Assembly (NCBI GenBank): GCA_052389435.1
Contig: JBQTIB010000190.1
Span: forward strand, 1 to 29,066
Length of the DNA: 29,066 bases
Direction of reading: 5' to 3'
Source of the DNA: JBQTKD01 sp052389435
GTDB taxonomy: Bacteria > Actinomycetota > Actinomycetes > Sporichthyales > Sporichthyaceae
Both the position numbers and the translations under genes were made by a program. Below are positions 7,333 through 14,115 of the stretch, piece by piece. The notes beneath the pieces were generated by a model, which searched no databases, was not told the DNA's origin, and saw only the letters and a program-made list of their open reading frames with translations. Every line of letters starts with the position of its first letter. Position 1 is the stretch's first letter.

Positions 7333-9050
7333 CAGAAGAGGAAGTACCGCTGGGCCATCGGCAGTTCGGCCACCGGCGCGGGTTCGACCACGTCGCCGTC
7401 GATGCGCACCGTGAACGTGTCCGGGTCCACCTCGATGCGCGGCAGCGCGTCGTTCTCGGGCAGATCGGCTTTGGTGGTCCGACGGGTGTTGCCGACGGCC
7501 ACGAGTTGTCGGTTCAGCCCGAGTCGCTCGGCCAGACCGCCGTCGAGCGCCGCCTGCGAGGTGAAGGCGAGCGACGTCCGAGCCGGCACCACGCCGTAGG
7601 CACCGAACATGGGCCGCGGGAACACCGGCTGCGGAGTCGGGATCGAGGCGTTGGCGTCGCCCATCTGCGCCCACGCGATCGCCCCGCCCTTGATCACCAG
7701 GGTCGGCCGAACGCCGAAGAACGCGGGATCCCACAGCACCAGATCCGCGAGCTTGCCGACTTCGATCGACCCGACCTCGTGGTCGAGTCCGTGCGCGACC
7801 GCCGGGCAGATCGTGTACTTCGCGACGTAGCGCCGGGCCCGACGGTTGTCCGCGGCGCCGTCGCCCGGCAGCGAGCCGCGGCGCGCCTTCATCACGTGCG
7901 CCGTCTGCCACGTGCGAGTGACGACCTCGCCGATGCGGCCCATCGCCTGGGAGTCGGAACCGATCATCGAGATCGCGCCGAGGTCGTGCAGCACGTCCTC
8001 GGCGGCCATGGTCGAAGGCCGGATCCGACTCTCGGCGAACGCGAGGTCCTCGGGGATCGACGGGTTGAGGTGGTGACACACCATGAGCATGTCGAGGTGC
8101 TCGTCGAGGGTGTTGACCGTGTGCGGTCGCGTCGGGTTGGTCGAGGACGGCAGAACGTTGGAGTACCCGGCCACCGTGACGATGTCCGGAGCGTGCCCGC
8201 CGCCTGCACCCTCGGTGTGGTAGCTGTGGATTCCGCGGCCGGCGATCGCCCGCAGGGTGTCCTCGACGAACCCGGCCTCGTTCAGGGTGTCGGTGTGGAT
8301 GGCGGCCTGGACGCCGGACTCCTCGCACACGCGCAGGCAGGCGTCGATGGCGGCCGGCGTGGTGCCCCAGTCCTCGTGCAGTTTGAAGCCGCCGGCGCCC
8401 GCCCGCAGCTGCTCCCACAGCGCCTCGGTGCCGGTCGTGTTGCCCTTGCCGAGCAGCAGCAGGTTGACCGGCATGACGTCCATGGCCTCGAGCATCCGGG
8501 CCAGGTGCCACACCCCGGGGGTGACCGTCGTGGCCTTGCTGCCCTCCGCGGGTCCGGTGCCCCCGCCGATCAGGGTGGTGATCCCGCCGCCGAGGGCCTC
8601 GGGGATCAGCTGAGGGCAAATCAGGTGAACGTGGGAGTCGACCGCACCCGCGGTGAGGATCTTGCCGTTGCCGGCGATCACCTCGGTCGACGGACCGATC
8701 ACCAGGTCCGGGTGGACCCCGTCCATCGTGTCGGGGTTGCCGGCCTTGCCCAGCGCCACGATGCGACCGTCGCGCAGACCCACGTCGGCCTTGACCACGC
8801 CCCAGTGGTCCAAGACCACCGCACCGGTGATCACGGTGTCCGGGGTGCCCTCGCCACGGGTGGTGCGGGCCTGGCCCATGGACTCGCGGATGACCTTGCC
8901 GCCGCCGAACACCGCCTCCTCGCCGGCGTTCGGTCCGCCGGAGCGGTCCTCGTCGATCTGGATCAGCAGGTTGGTGTCGGCGAGCCGAATCCGATCTCCG
9001 ACGGTCGGTCCGTAGAGGGCGGCGTACCGCTCGCGGCTCAGGAAACTCAC
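7332..9050 (-). CDS. ureC: Urease subunit alpha (catalytic)
   Basis: 572 aa from GTG 9050, overlapping the ureB stop (GTGA). It hydrolyses urea to ammonia and carbamate at a di-nickel site in the cytoplasm. All expected active-site segments are intact: HVHLICP (nickel His pair), GGFKLHEDWG with the carbamylated Lys at about 222, AIHTDTLNEAGF and HTEGAGGGHAPD (nickel/substrate His), the mobile flap MVCHHLNPSIPEDLAFAESRIR with its Cys and His, and GSDSQAMGRIGE with the nickel Asp. Length matches bacterial UreC (~567-573 aa). Nothing suggests inactivation. A long open frame on the opposite strand (6759-9251) is a GC-rich shadow. Confidence 0.98.
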   Translation of the reverse strand: MSFLSRERYAALYGPTVGDRIRLADTNLLIQIDEDRSGGPNAGEEAVFGGGKVIRESMGQARTTRGEGTPDTVITGAVVLDHWGVVKADVGLRDGRIVALGKAGNPDTMDGVHPDLVIGPSTEVIAGNGKILTAGAVDSHVHLICPQLIPEALGGGITTLIGGGTGPAEGSKATTVTPGVWHLARMLEAMDVMPVNLLLLGKGNTTGTEALWEQLRAGAGGFKLHEDWGTTPAAIDACLRVCEESGVQAAIHTDTLNEAGFVEDTLRAIAGRGIHSYHTEGAGGGHAPDIVTVAGYSNVLPSSTNPTRPHTVNTLDEHLDMLMVCHHLNPSIPEDLAFAESRIRPSTMAAEDVLHDLGAISMIGSDSQAMGRIGEVVTRTWQTAHVMKARRGSLPGDGAADNRRARRYVAKYTICPAVAHGLDHEVGSIEVGKLADLVLWDPAFFGVRPTLVIKGGAIAWAQMGDANASIPTPQPVFPRPMFGAYGVVPARTSLAFTSQAALDGGLAERLGLNRQLVAVGNTRRTTKADLPENDALPRIEVDPDTFTVRIDGDVVEPAPVAELPMAQRYFLF

Positions 9051-9397
9051 GGGCGCTCTCCGTCCAACTCCCCGCCTGCCAGGCCGCGCAGTCCCGGCAC
9101 GATGCGCGCGCCCGCGATGGGCACCAGCGTCACCTCGCGGGGAATGCCCGGCTCGAAGCGCACCGCGGTCCCGGCCGGCACCGCGAGGCGAAGCCCCCAG
9201 GCGGCGGCGCGGTCGAACACCAGCCCGGCGTTGGCCTCGGCGAAGTGGTAGTGCGAACCGACCTGGATGGGCCGATCGGCCTCGTTGGCGACGCGGAGCA
9301 GGGTCGTCGGGGCACCGGCGTTGATCTCGATCTCGCCCGCGCCGTAGAGCACCTCGCCCGGCACGGCGCCCGCGCGCTCGCTCGCGAACCCGCTCAT
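9047..9397 (-). CDS. ureB: Urease subunit beta
   Basis: 116 aa from ATG 9397, overlapping the ureA stop (ATGA). It is a structural subunit of the (alpha-beta-gamma)3 urease. Recognisable segments are PGEVLYGAGEIEINAG at the N-terminus, the hallmark VGSHYHFAEANAGLVFDR, and LAVPAGTAVRFEPGIPREVTLV. It is slightly longer than many UreB proteins because of ~12 N-terminal residues (MSGFASERAGAV); the overlap with ureA supports this start. Confidence 0.95.
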   Translation of the reverse strand: MSGFASERAGAVPGEVLYGAGEIEINAGAPTTLLRVANEADRPIQVGSHYHFAEANAGLVFDRAAAWGLRLAVPAGTAVRFEPGIPREVTLVPIAGARIVPGLRGLAGGELDGERP

Positions 9398-9696
9398 GCG
9401 ATCGGGTCGTGGACGGTGACGAGCTTGGTGCCGTCGGGGAAGGTGGCCTCCACCTGTACCTCGCGCAGCATCTCCGGGACGCCGTCCATGACCTCGTCGC
9501 GGGAGAGCACGGTGCGTCCGTCCCGCATGAGCTCCGCGACCGTCCGACCGTCGCGGGCGCCCTCGAGCAGGAACGCGGTGACGATCGCGACGGCCTCGGG
9601 GTGGTTCAGCTTCAGGCCCCGTTCCCGTCGTCTCGTGGCGACGTCGGCCGCCACGTGGATCAGGAGCCGTTCGGTCTCGTGAGGACTGAGCTGCAT
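9394..9696 (-). CDS. ureA: Urease subunit gamma
   Basis: 100 aa from ATG 9696, the standard UreA length. The sequence MQLSPHETERLLIHVAADVA, LKLNHPEAVAIVTAFLLEGARDG, and EVQVEATFPDGTKLVTVHDPI are canonical. It is the first gene of the urease operon. The 13 nt before the ATG contain AAGGTG, readable as a weak SD, or as part of a TAAGGT -10 box ending 8 nt before the ATG (near-leaderless start). The SRPBCC gene ends 27 nt upstream on the same strand, so transcription could also come from there. Confidence 0.97.
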   Translation of the reverse strand: MQLSPHETERLLIHVAADVATRRRERGLKLNHPEAVAIVTAFLLEGARDGRTVAELMRDGRTVLSRDEVMDGVPEMLREVQVEATFPDGTKLVTVHDPIA

Positions 9697-9723
9697 GCTC
9701 GGGCACCTTAGAGCACCGGTGTT

Positions 9724-10188
9724 TCAGGCGCTCTCCACCACGGCCTTGATGCGGTCCAGGGTGGTCCGCATACCCGCTCGATTGGTCTTGGAGCGCAGTG
9801 GGCCGAGCAGGACCCAGTACAGCCGCAGCGGAAGCGCCGGGGTCAGCCGGTAGAACTCGGTCACCGAGGTCCCGGCGCCGTTCGGCTCGAGCCGGTAGCC
9901 CCAGGTGTTCACCGCCTTGCCGCCCGCCTCGACGGCGAAGACGAACTGGCGGTTCGGCTCGCACACGACGACCCGGCAGGTCGTCCAGTACATGGGGCCG
10001 CGGCCGTTGCGCTTCACGTGCCCCTGGAACCTCGCGTCCACCGCCGGCCCGGTCGCTCCGCCGATCCACCGCCCTTCGAGGGTCTCGGGGCTGAACTCGC
10101 CGATACGGGTGACGTCGGTGATCAGCGCCCAGACCTTCTCGGGTGGGGCGTTCATGGTCACGGTCACCGAATCGGTCAGCGGAGTCAT
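9724..10188 (-). CDS. SRPBCC (START/polyketide-cyclase-like) family protein
   Basis: 154 aa from ATG 10188. The N-terminus DSVTVTMNAPPEKVWALITDVTRIGEFSPE is the typical SRPBCC opening (beta strand, then P.E.VWA..TDV....W/F.PE). The body has WIGGATGPAVDARFQGHVKRNG, W.TTCRVVVCEPNRQFVFAVEAGG and WGYRLEPNGAGTSVTEFYR, all usual in this hydrophobic-ligand-binding fold. The ligand and role are unknown. It lies 27 nt upstream of ureA on the same strand, but no functional link to urease is known to me. TAACGT (minus strand of 10196-10201) ends 7 nt before the ATG, suggesting leaderless transcription. It is divergent from the oxidoreductase gene. Confidence 0.85.
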   Translation of the reverse strand: MTPLTDSVTVTMNAPPEKVWALITDVTRIGEFSPETLEGRWIGGATGPAVDARFQGHVKRNGRGPMYWTTCRVVVCEPNRQFVFAVEAGGKAVNTWGYRLEPNGAGTSVTEFYRLTPALPLRLYWVLLGPLRSKTNRAGMRTTLDRIKAVVESA

Positions 10189-10251
10189 GTTCGGCACGTT
10201 AGCGGTTAGGTTGCAGAGAAGATCACCCGTCGACGTTCGAGGAGAACGCAC
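10189..10251. promoter_or_regulatory. Divergent promoter region, SRPBCC gene / LLM oxidoreductase
   Basis: In 63 nt the minus strand has TAACGT (10196-10201) as a -10 candidate, and the plus strand has TAGGTT (10207-10212), only 5 nt away. The plus transcript would have a short leader with the SD GAGGAGA (10239-10245), 6 nt before GTG 10252. No convincing -35 box was found for either. Such overlap means the two promoters probably compete. Confidence 0.45.
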
Positions 10252-11037
10252 GTGACCCGTCCGATTCGCATCGGCATGCACGTCCAGCCCCAGCACGCCA
10301 CGTACGCCCAGATCCGCGACGCCGTGAAGCGAACGGAGGACGCCGGCGCGGACATCGTCTACAACTGGGACCACTTCTACCCGCTCTACGGCGACTCCGA
10401 CGGCCCGCACTTCGAGGCCTGGACGATGCTCGGCGCCTGGGCGGAGCAGACCTCCCGCATCGAGATCGGGTGCCTGGTCACCTGCAACAGCTACCGCAAC
10501 CCCGAATTGCTCGCCGACATGGCCCGCACCGTCGACCACATCTGCGACGGTCGGCTGATCCTCGGCATCGGCTCGGGCTGGTTCGAGCGGGACTACGAGG
10601 AGTACGGGTACGAGTTCGGCACTGCGGGCGGCCGGCTCGACGTCCTCGGCGAGGCCCTGCCGCGTATCGAGGCGCGGTGGGCCAAGCTCAACCCGGCTCC
10701 GACCCGAAAGATCCCGGTGCTCATCGGGGGCGGCGGGGAGAAGAAGACCCTGAAGTTCACCGCGAAGCACGCCGACATCTGGCACGGCTTCGGCGACCTC
10801 GAGACCGTCACCCACAAGTCCAAGGTGCTGGACACCTGGTGCGCCGAGTTCGGCCGCGACCCGGGCGAGATCGAGCGCTCGGTCGGCGTCGGGGAGCAGA
10901 CCCCGGAGGAGTTCGGCGACGCTGCGCTGGCCGCCGGCATCACCCAGTTCACGATCCACCGCGACGGCGACGCCAAGTACGACCTCGCGCTGCTCGAGAA
11001 GTGGGTCGCCTGGCGCGACGCCCACAACGGGGGCTGA
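10252..11037 (+). CDS. LLM-class (luciferase-like) F420-dependent oxidoreductase
   Basis: 261 aa from GTG 10252 with a strong SD (GAGGAGA). TIM-barrel bacterial-luciferase family: RIGMHVQPQHATYAQIRDAVKRTEDAGADIVYNWDHFYPL at the N-terminus, RIEIGCLVTCNSYRNPELLADMARTVDHICDGRLILGIGSGWFERDYEEYGYEF in the centre (the classic LG(I/L)G.GW...EY..YG motif near residues 100-120), and KIPVLIGGGGEKKTLKFTAKHADIWHGFG. This subgroup in actinomycetes normally uses coenzyme F420; cofactor choice is inferred from the family. The substrate is unknown. At 261 aa it is short for the superfamily (often 280-340) but appears complete. A strong hairpin follows 15 nt after the stop. Confidence 0.9.
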   Translation: MTRPIRIGMHVQPQHATYAQIRDAVKRTEDAGADIVYNWDHFYPLYGDSDGPHFEAWTMLGAWAEQTSRIEIGCLVTCNSYRNPELLADMARTVDHICDGRLILGIGSGWFERDYEEYGYEFGTAGGRLDVLGEALPRIEARWAKLNPAPTRKIPVLIGGGGEKKTLKFTAKHADIWHGFGDLETVTHKSKVLDTWCAEFGRDPGEIERSVGVGEQTPEEFGDAALAAGITQFTIHRDGDAKYDLALLEKWVAWRDAHNGG

Positions 11038-11052
11038 GCAGGACGCGAGCAC

Positions 11053-11087
11053 GGGCCGGTTCCCGCGCCGGGAGCGCGGACCGGCCC
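11053..11087 (+). terminator. Strong GC-rich terminator hairpin
   Basis: GGGCCGGT (11053-11060) pairs with ACCGGCCC (11080-11087). After a TC bulge, CCGCGC (11063-11068) pairs with GCGCGG (11074-11079) around the loop CGGGA, giving 14 base pairs. There is no T-run, which is common for actinobacterial hairpin terminators. It begins 15 nt after the oxidoreductase stop. Confidence 0.75.
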
Positions 11088-11145
11088 GCTGCGCGTCGAT
11101 ACATTGGGCAACGACCCTGGTCAAACCGCTCCGCGTCGGTACATT
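11086..11145 (+). repeat. Two 20-nt direct repeats, 40-bp period, upstream of a secreted-peptide gene
   Basis: CCGCTGCGCGTCGATACATT (11086-11105) and CCGCTCCGCGTCGGTACATT (11126-11145) match at 18 of 20 positions. Both end in TACATT, which could be a -10 box; TGGTCA at 11118-11123 stands 16 nt before the second one. They therefore look like a duplicated promoter or a pair of operator half-sites about four helical turns apart. The second copy ends 47 nt before the ATG of the 53-aa peptide. Confidence 0.6.
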
Positions 11146-11192
11146 TCAAGCGGGAGCGCACCCGCAGGCGCTCGCTCGTGGAGGGAGAGGCC

Positions 11193-11354
11193 ATGTCGCG
11201 ATCGTCGACGGCCACCGTGGTCGGGCTGGCCTTCGCCGTCTCGCTGATCGGCGCCGGGCAGGCGTCGGCGGCCCCGGCCGAAGACCCGAAGGCGCCGGTG
11301 TGCGTCGGCGTCTCCGTGGCCGGGTTGGACCTCAACCAGCTCTGCCAGAAGTAG
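11193..11354 (+). CDS. Small secreted peptide (53 aa), family not recognised
   Basis: ATG 11193, preceded by the purine-rich GAGGGAGAGG, encodes 53 aa and ends at TAG 11352-11354. The N-terminus is a clear Sec signal peptide: MSRSSTATVVGLAF..., hydrophobic core to residue 20, then QASA-APAE with likely cleavage after Ala26. The mature chain would be about 27 residues, ending PVCVGVSVAGLDLNQLCQK with two cysteines (37 and 51) 13 residues apart, able to form one disulfide. No lipobox and no transmembrane tail were seen. I do not recognise the family. A methyltransferase gene starts 16 nt downstream and is probably co-transcribed, though a functional link is only a possibility. Confidence 0.7.
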   Translation: MSRSSTATVVGLAFAVSLIGAGQASAAPAEDPKAPVCVGVSVAGLDLNQLCQK

Positions 11355-11370
11355 GCGCCGCCGCCGGCCG

Positions 11371-12264
11371 ATGACGGGCGATCCCTGGGCGGAGTGGTTG
11401 CTCCACCGTCGCGACGGTGGCGACCCGGCGACGCGCGAAGCGGCCGTCGCGGCCCTCGTGCCGATCCGGGATCGGGTGCTGGCCGACGCCGAGATCGCAC
11501 CCGGGGATCGGGTGCTCGACGTCGGCTGCGGGGACGGACTGCTCGGTCGGCGAGCGGCCGAGCTCGTCGGCCCCACGGGACACGTCTGCTTCGGGGACGT
11601 ATCGACGACCCTGCTCGACGTCTGCCGGGGGGCGACGACGGTCACCGGTCATCTCGACCGCTGCGCGTTCCTGCGCACCGCGCTGCCCGATCTCGCCGGT
11701 GTCGAGCGCGGCGGCTACGACGCGGTCGTAGTCCGCTCGGTCCTGATCTACCTCGAGGACAAGGCGGCTTCGCTGGCGGCCCTGCTTCGCGTGCTCCGGC
11801 CCGGCGGTCGGCTGGCCATTTTCGAACCGATCAACGCCTTCGGCGCTTCGGCGGATCCGACACGGCTGTGGGGTTTCGGCGTCTGCGGCGTCGAGGACCT
11901 GGCCGAGCGGGTGGGCGAGGTCGCCCGTGCCGGAGCCGCCGAGCACGCGACCATGCTCGGCTTCGACGAACGCGACCTGTTCGCCTGGACCCTCGAGGCC
12001 GGATTCGTCGACGTGCGAATGGAATACCGAGCCGAGGTGGCCAAGGCGCCGCCGCCGGGTGGCGGGCTCGACGCCTTCCTCGCGACGGCCCCCAACCCGC
12101 TGGCGCCGACGTACGCGGAACTGCTCGCCGCGGCGCTGTCCGGGCCGCAGCAGGCGCGGCTGCGGGCTCGGCTCGCTCGAGCCTTCGCCGAGGGCGATTT
12201 CGAGCGCCGAGCCGCGGCCGTGCACCTGCGGGCTCGTAGACCGGCCCAGGCAAAATCTGACTGA
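11371..12264 (+). CDS. Class I SAM-dependent methyltransferase
   Basis: 297 aa from ATG 11371. The Rossmann-fold motif I is VLDVGCGDGLLG (48-59), followed by VGPTGHVCFGDVSTTLLDVC (motif post-I, acidic residue), YDAVVVRSVLIYLEDKAASLAALLRVLRPGGRLAIFEPINAFG (motifs II-III; the LRPGGRL and FEP pattern is typical of UbiE/ArsM-like and small-molecule methyltransferases). The C-terminal ~130 residues are a helical extension that may shape the substrate site. Substrate unknown. There is no SD; it starts 16 nt after the peptide gene, so translation may depend on upstream ribosomes. Its 3' end lies only 3 nt from the convergent recD stop. Confidence 0.87.
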   Translation: MTGDPWAEWLLHRRDGGDPATREAAVAALVPIRDRVLADAEIAPGDRVLDVGCGDGLLGRRAAELVGPTGHVCFGDVSTTLLDVCRGATTVTGHLDRCAFLRTALPDLAGVERGGYDAVVVRSVLIYLEDKAASLAALLRVLRPGGRLAIFEPINAFGASADPTRLWGFGVCGVEDLAERVGEVARAGAAEHATMLGFDERDLFAWTLEAGFVDVRMEYRAEVAKAPPPGGGLDAFLATAPNPLAPTYAELLAAALSGPQQARLRARLARAFAEGDFERRAAAVHLRARRPAQAKSD

Positions 12265-12272
12265 TCGTCAGA
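12256..12272. terminator. Hairpin at the convergent methyltransferase/recD junction
   Basis: TCTGAC (12256-12261) pairs with GTCAGA (12267-12272) around TGATC. On the minus strand the stem is followed by TTTT, so it resembles an intrinsic terminator for the recCBD transcript. It lies across the last codons and stops of both genes (stops at 12262-12264 plus and 12268-12270 minus). Confidence 0.5.
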
Positions 12273-14115
12273 GTGCCGCGTGCAGTCGGGCCGCGAGGCC
12301 GCTGGCGCGAGCGGCCGGGTGCGATACGGCACGCTCGAGGGCTTCGGCCGAGCCGATGAGCCGTACCTCGTCGGTCGCACGGGTCAACGCCGTGTAGAGC
12401 GTCTGGCGGGTGGCCAAGGGCGAGGCGGCGGGCGGGAGGATCACGGTAACCCGGGCGAACTCGCTGCCCTGGGCCTTGTGCACCGTCATCGCGTACACCG
12501 GCCGTACGTCGGGCAGGCGCCCGAGCGGGAGGCGCCGCAGTCCCTCACTCGTCCGAAACGCCACGACGGGGCGGTCCGATTCGGGATCCGCCACGACCAC
12601 CCCGGTGTCGCCGTTGAACAGTCCGAGGTCGGCGGCGTTCGCGGTGACCAGCAACGGCTCGCCGATCGGGCGGGACTGTCCGGCGCCGGCGGCGGGGCGC
12701 ACGCCCTTCTCCGCCAGCCACAGGAGCACGCGGTCCGACCAGTGGCGAACGCCGCGGGGACCCGCGCGGTGGGCGCACAGCAGGCGATGTTCGTCGACGG
12801 CCTTCAGCGCCACCTCCGCCTCGCCCGCGAGCGCCGCTCGCAGGACCGACGCGCCGGTGGTCTGGATGTCCTCGGCCAGGGCGGCGAGCATCGACTCGGG
12901 AACCCACGCCAGATCGTCGGGAATCTCGACGAACTGGACCGAGGGCGCGTTGTTTCGCACGGCTTCCAGGACGGCGTCGACCCGGTTCTCGCGCACTGCC
13001 GCCGCGAGGGCGGCGATCGTGCCCCGCTCGTCGTAGCGGCGTGGCCTGGTCAGGCGCACCACGGCGCCCTGCATGCGGGAGGTGGCCGGGGGCTGTTCGC
13101 GGCCTCCGGCGGACTCGCCGGTCAGGTCGCCGAGCACCGCGCCGGCCTCCACCGAGGACAGTTGGTCCGGATCGCCGACCAGCACGAGCCGGGCGCTTGG
13201 ACGCACGGCTTCCAGGAGACGAGCCATCAACGTCAACGAGACCATCGACGTTTCGTCGACGACCACGACGTCGTGCGGCAGTCGGTTGTTTCGATCGTGC
13301 CGGAAGCGGCTGCTCCCGGGTCGGGAGCCCAGCAGGCGGTGCAGGGTGGTCGCGACGGGTGACCCGACCCGTGCCCGGTCCTGCTCGCCGAGCGAGGCGA
13401 CCGCCCCGTGAACCGCCTCGGTCAGTCTGGCTGCAGCCTTGCCGGTCGGTGCGGCCAGAGCGATGCGGGGGGCGGGGCCGCCCTGGTCGCAGATCAGGGC
13501 GAGCAGGCGCGCCACGGTGGTGGTCTTGCCGGTTCCCGGCCCTCCCGCGACCACCACGAAACGCGACCGTGCCGCCGCTTCGGCGGCGCTGCGCTGATCG
13601 GCGTCCTCGGGGGAGAACAGCCGGGCCAGACCCGCCGCGAGGCGCTGTTCGTCCAGGGTCGGTGGGGGTCCGTCGAGGCGGGCCAGCAGGTCGTCGGCCA
13701 CCGACCGCTCCTGCCGGAAGTACCTGTCCAGCCAGAGGTTTCCCTCGACCAGGCGCAGCGGGCGGGGGTCGGCGTCGTCGGCGGTGCCGAAGAGAGGACT
13801 GGCCGCGCACGCGGCCACCCAGCCCAGGGAGTCCGGCCACGGCAGGTCGGGCGCCGCGGTCTCGAGGGAGTCGCCGATGGTCTCCGCCGCAGTCGTGGCC
13901 TGAGCCTGCATCAGATCCAGGACGACCGAACCCATCCGGGTGCTGCGGACGGTCAGGGCGGCGGCGAGCAGCACGGTTTCGTCGGGCTCGCCGACGAGTC
14001 GGCCGAGCGTGGTGGCGACGTGCACGTCGGCCGCGTTGATCACCCCGGCCTCGTTGAAGGCGCGCAGCAGCGTCGGCGCGCGGAGCGCGAGCTCGGGGCC
14101 CCATTCGCCGGTCAT
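12268..14115 (-). CDS. recD: Exodeoxyribonuclease V subunit alpha (RecD helicase)
   Basis: 615 aa from ATG 14115, overlapping the recB stop (ATGA). It is the 5'-3' SF1B motor of RecBCD, acting on double-strand-break ends. Visible parts are an N-terminal helical domain (~1-165), Walker A GGPGTGKTTT (~191-200), LAAPTGKAAARL (motif Ia), VVVDETSMVSL (Walker B, ~286), LVLVGDPDQLSSVEAGAVLGDL (motif III), and the C-terminal VYAMTVHKAQGSEFARVTVILP with LYTALTRATDEVRLIGS (motifs V-VI). Length is close to E. coli RecD (608). It is the last gene of recC-recB-recD, the order also known from mycobacteria. Confidence 0.95.
   Translation of the reverse strand: MTGEWGPELALRAPTLLRAFNEAGVINAADVHVATTLGRLVGEPDETVLLAAALTVRSTRMGSVVLDLMQAQATTAAETIGDSLETAAPDLPWPDSLGWVAACAASPLFGTADDADPRPLRLVEGNLWLDRYFRQERSVADDLLARLDGPPPTLDEQRLAAGLARLFSPEDADQRSAAEAAARSRFVVVAGGPGTGKTTTVARLLALICDQGGPAPRIALAAPTGKAAARLTEAVHGAVASLGEQDRARVGSPVATTLHRLLGSRPGSSRFRHDRNNRLPHDVVVVDETSMVSLTLMARLLEAVRPSARLVLVGDPDQLSSVEAGAVLGDLTGESAGGREQPPATSRMQGAVVRLTRPRRYDERGTIAALAAAVRENRVDAVLEAVRNNAPSVQFVEIPDDLAWVPESMLAALAEDIQTTGASVLRAALAGEAEVALKAVDEHRLLCAHRAGPRGVRHWSDRVLLWLAEKGVRPAAGAGQSRPIGEPLLVTANAADLGLFNGDTGVVVADPESDRPVVAFRTSEGLRRLPLGRLPDVRPVYAMTVHKAQGSEFARVTVILPPAASPLATRQTLYTALTRATDEVRLIGSAEALERAVSHPAARASGLAARLHAAL

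Noticed and set aside
6759..9251. Very long plus-strand open frame opposite ureC/ureB/ureF
   Set aside because: The minus strand encodes canonical urease proteins; the plus frame is Arg/Gly/Pro-rich with no recognisable domain, as expected for a GC-rich shadow.
11086..11145. CRISPR array
   Set aside because: Only two 20-nt copies with one spacer and two mismatches, no cas genes in the window.
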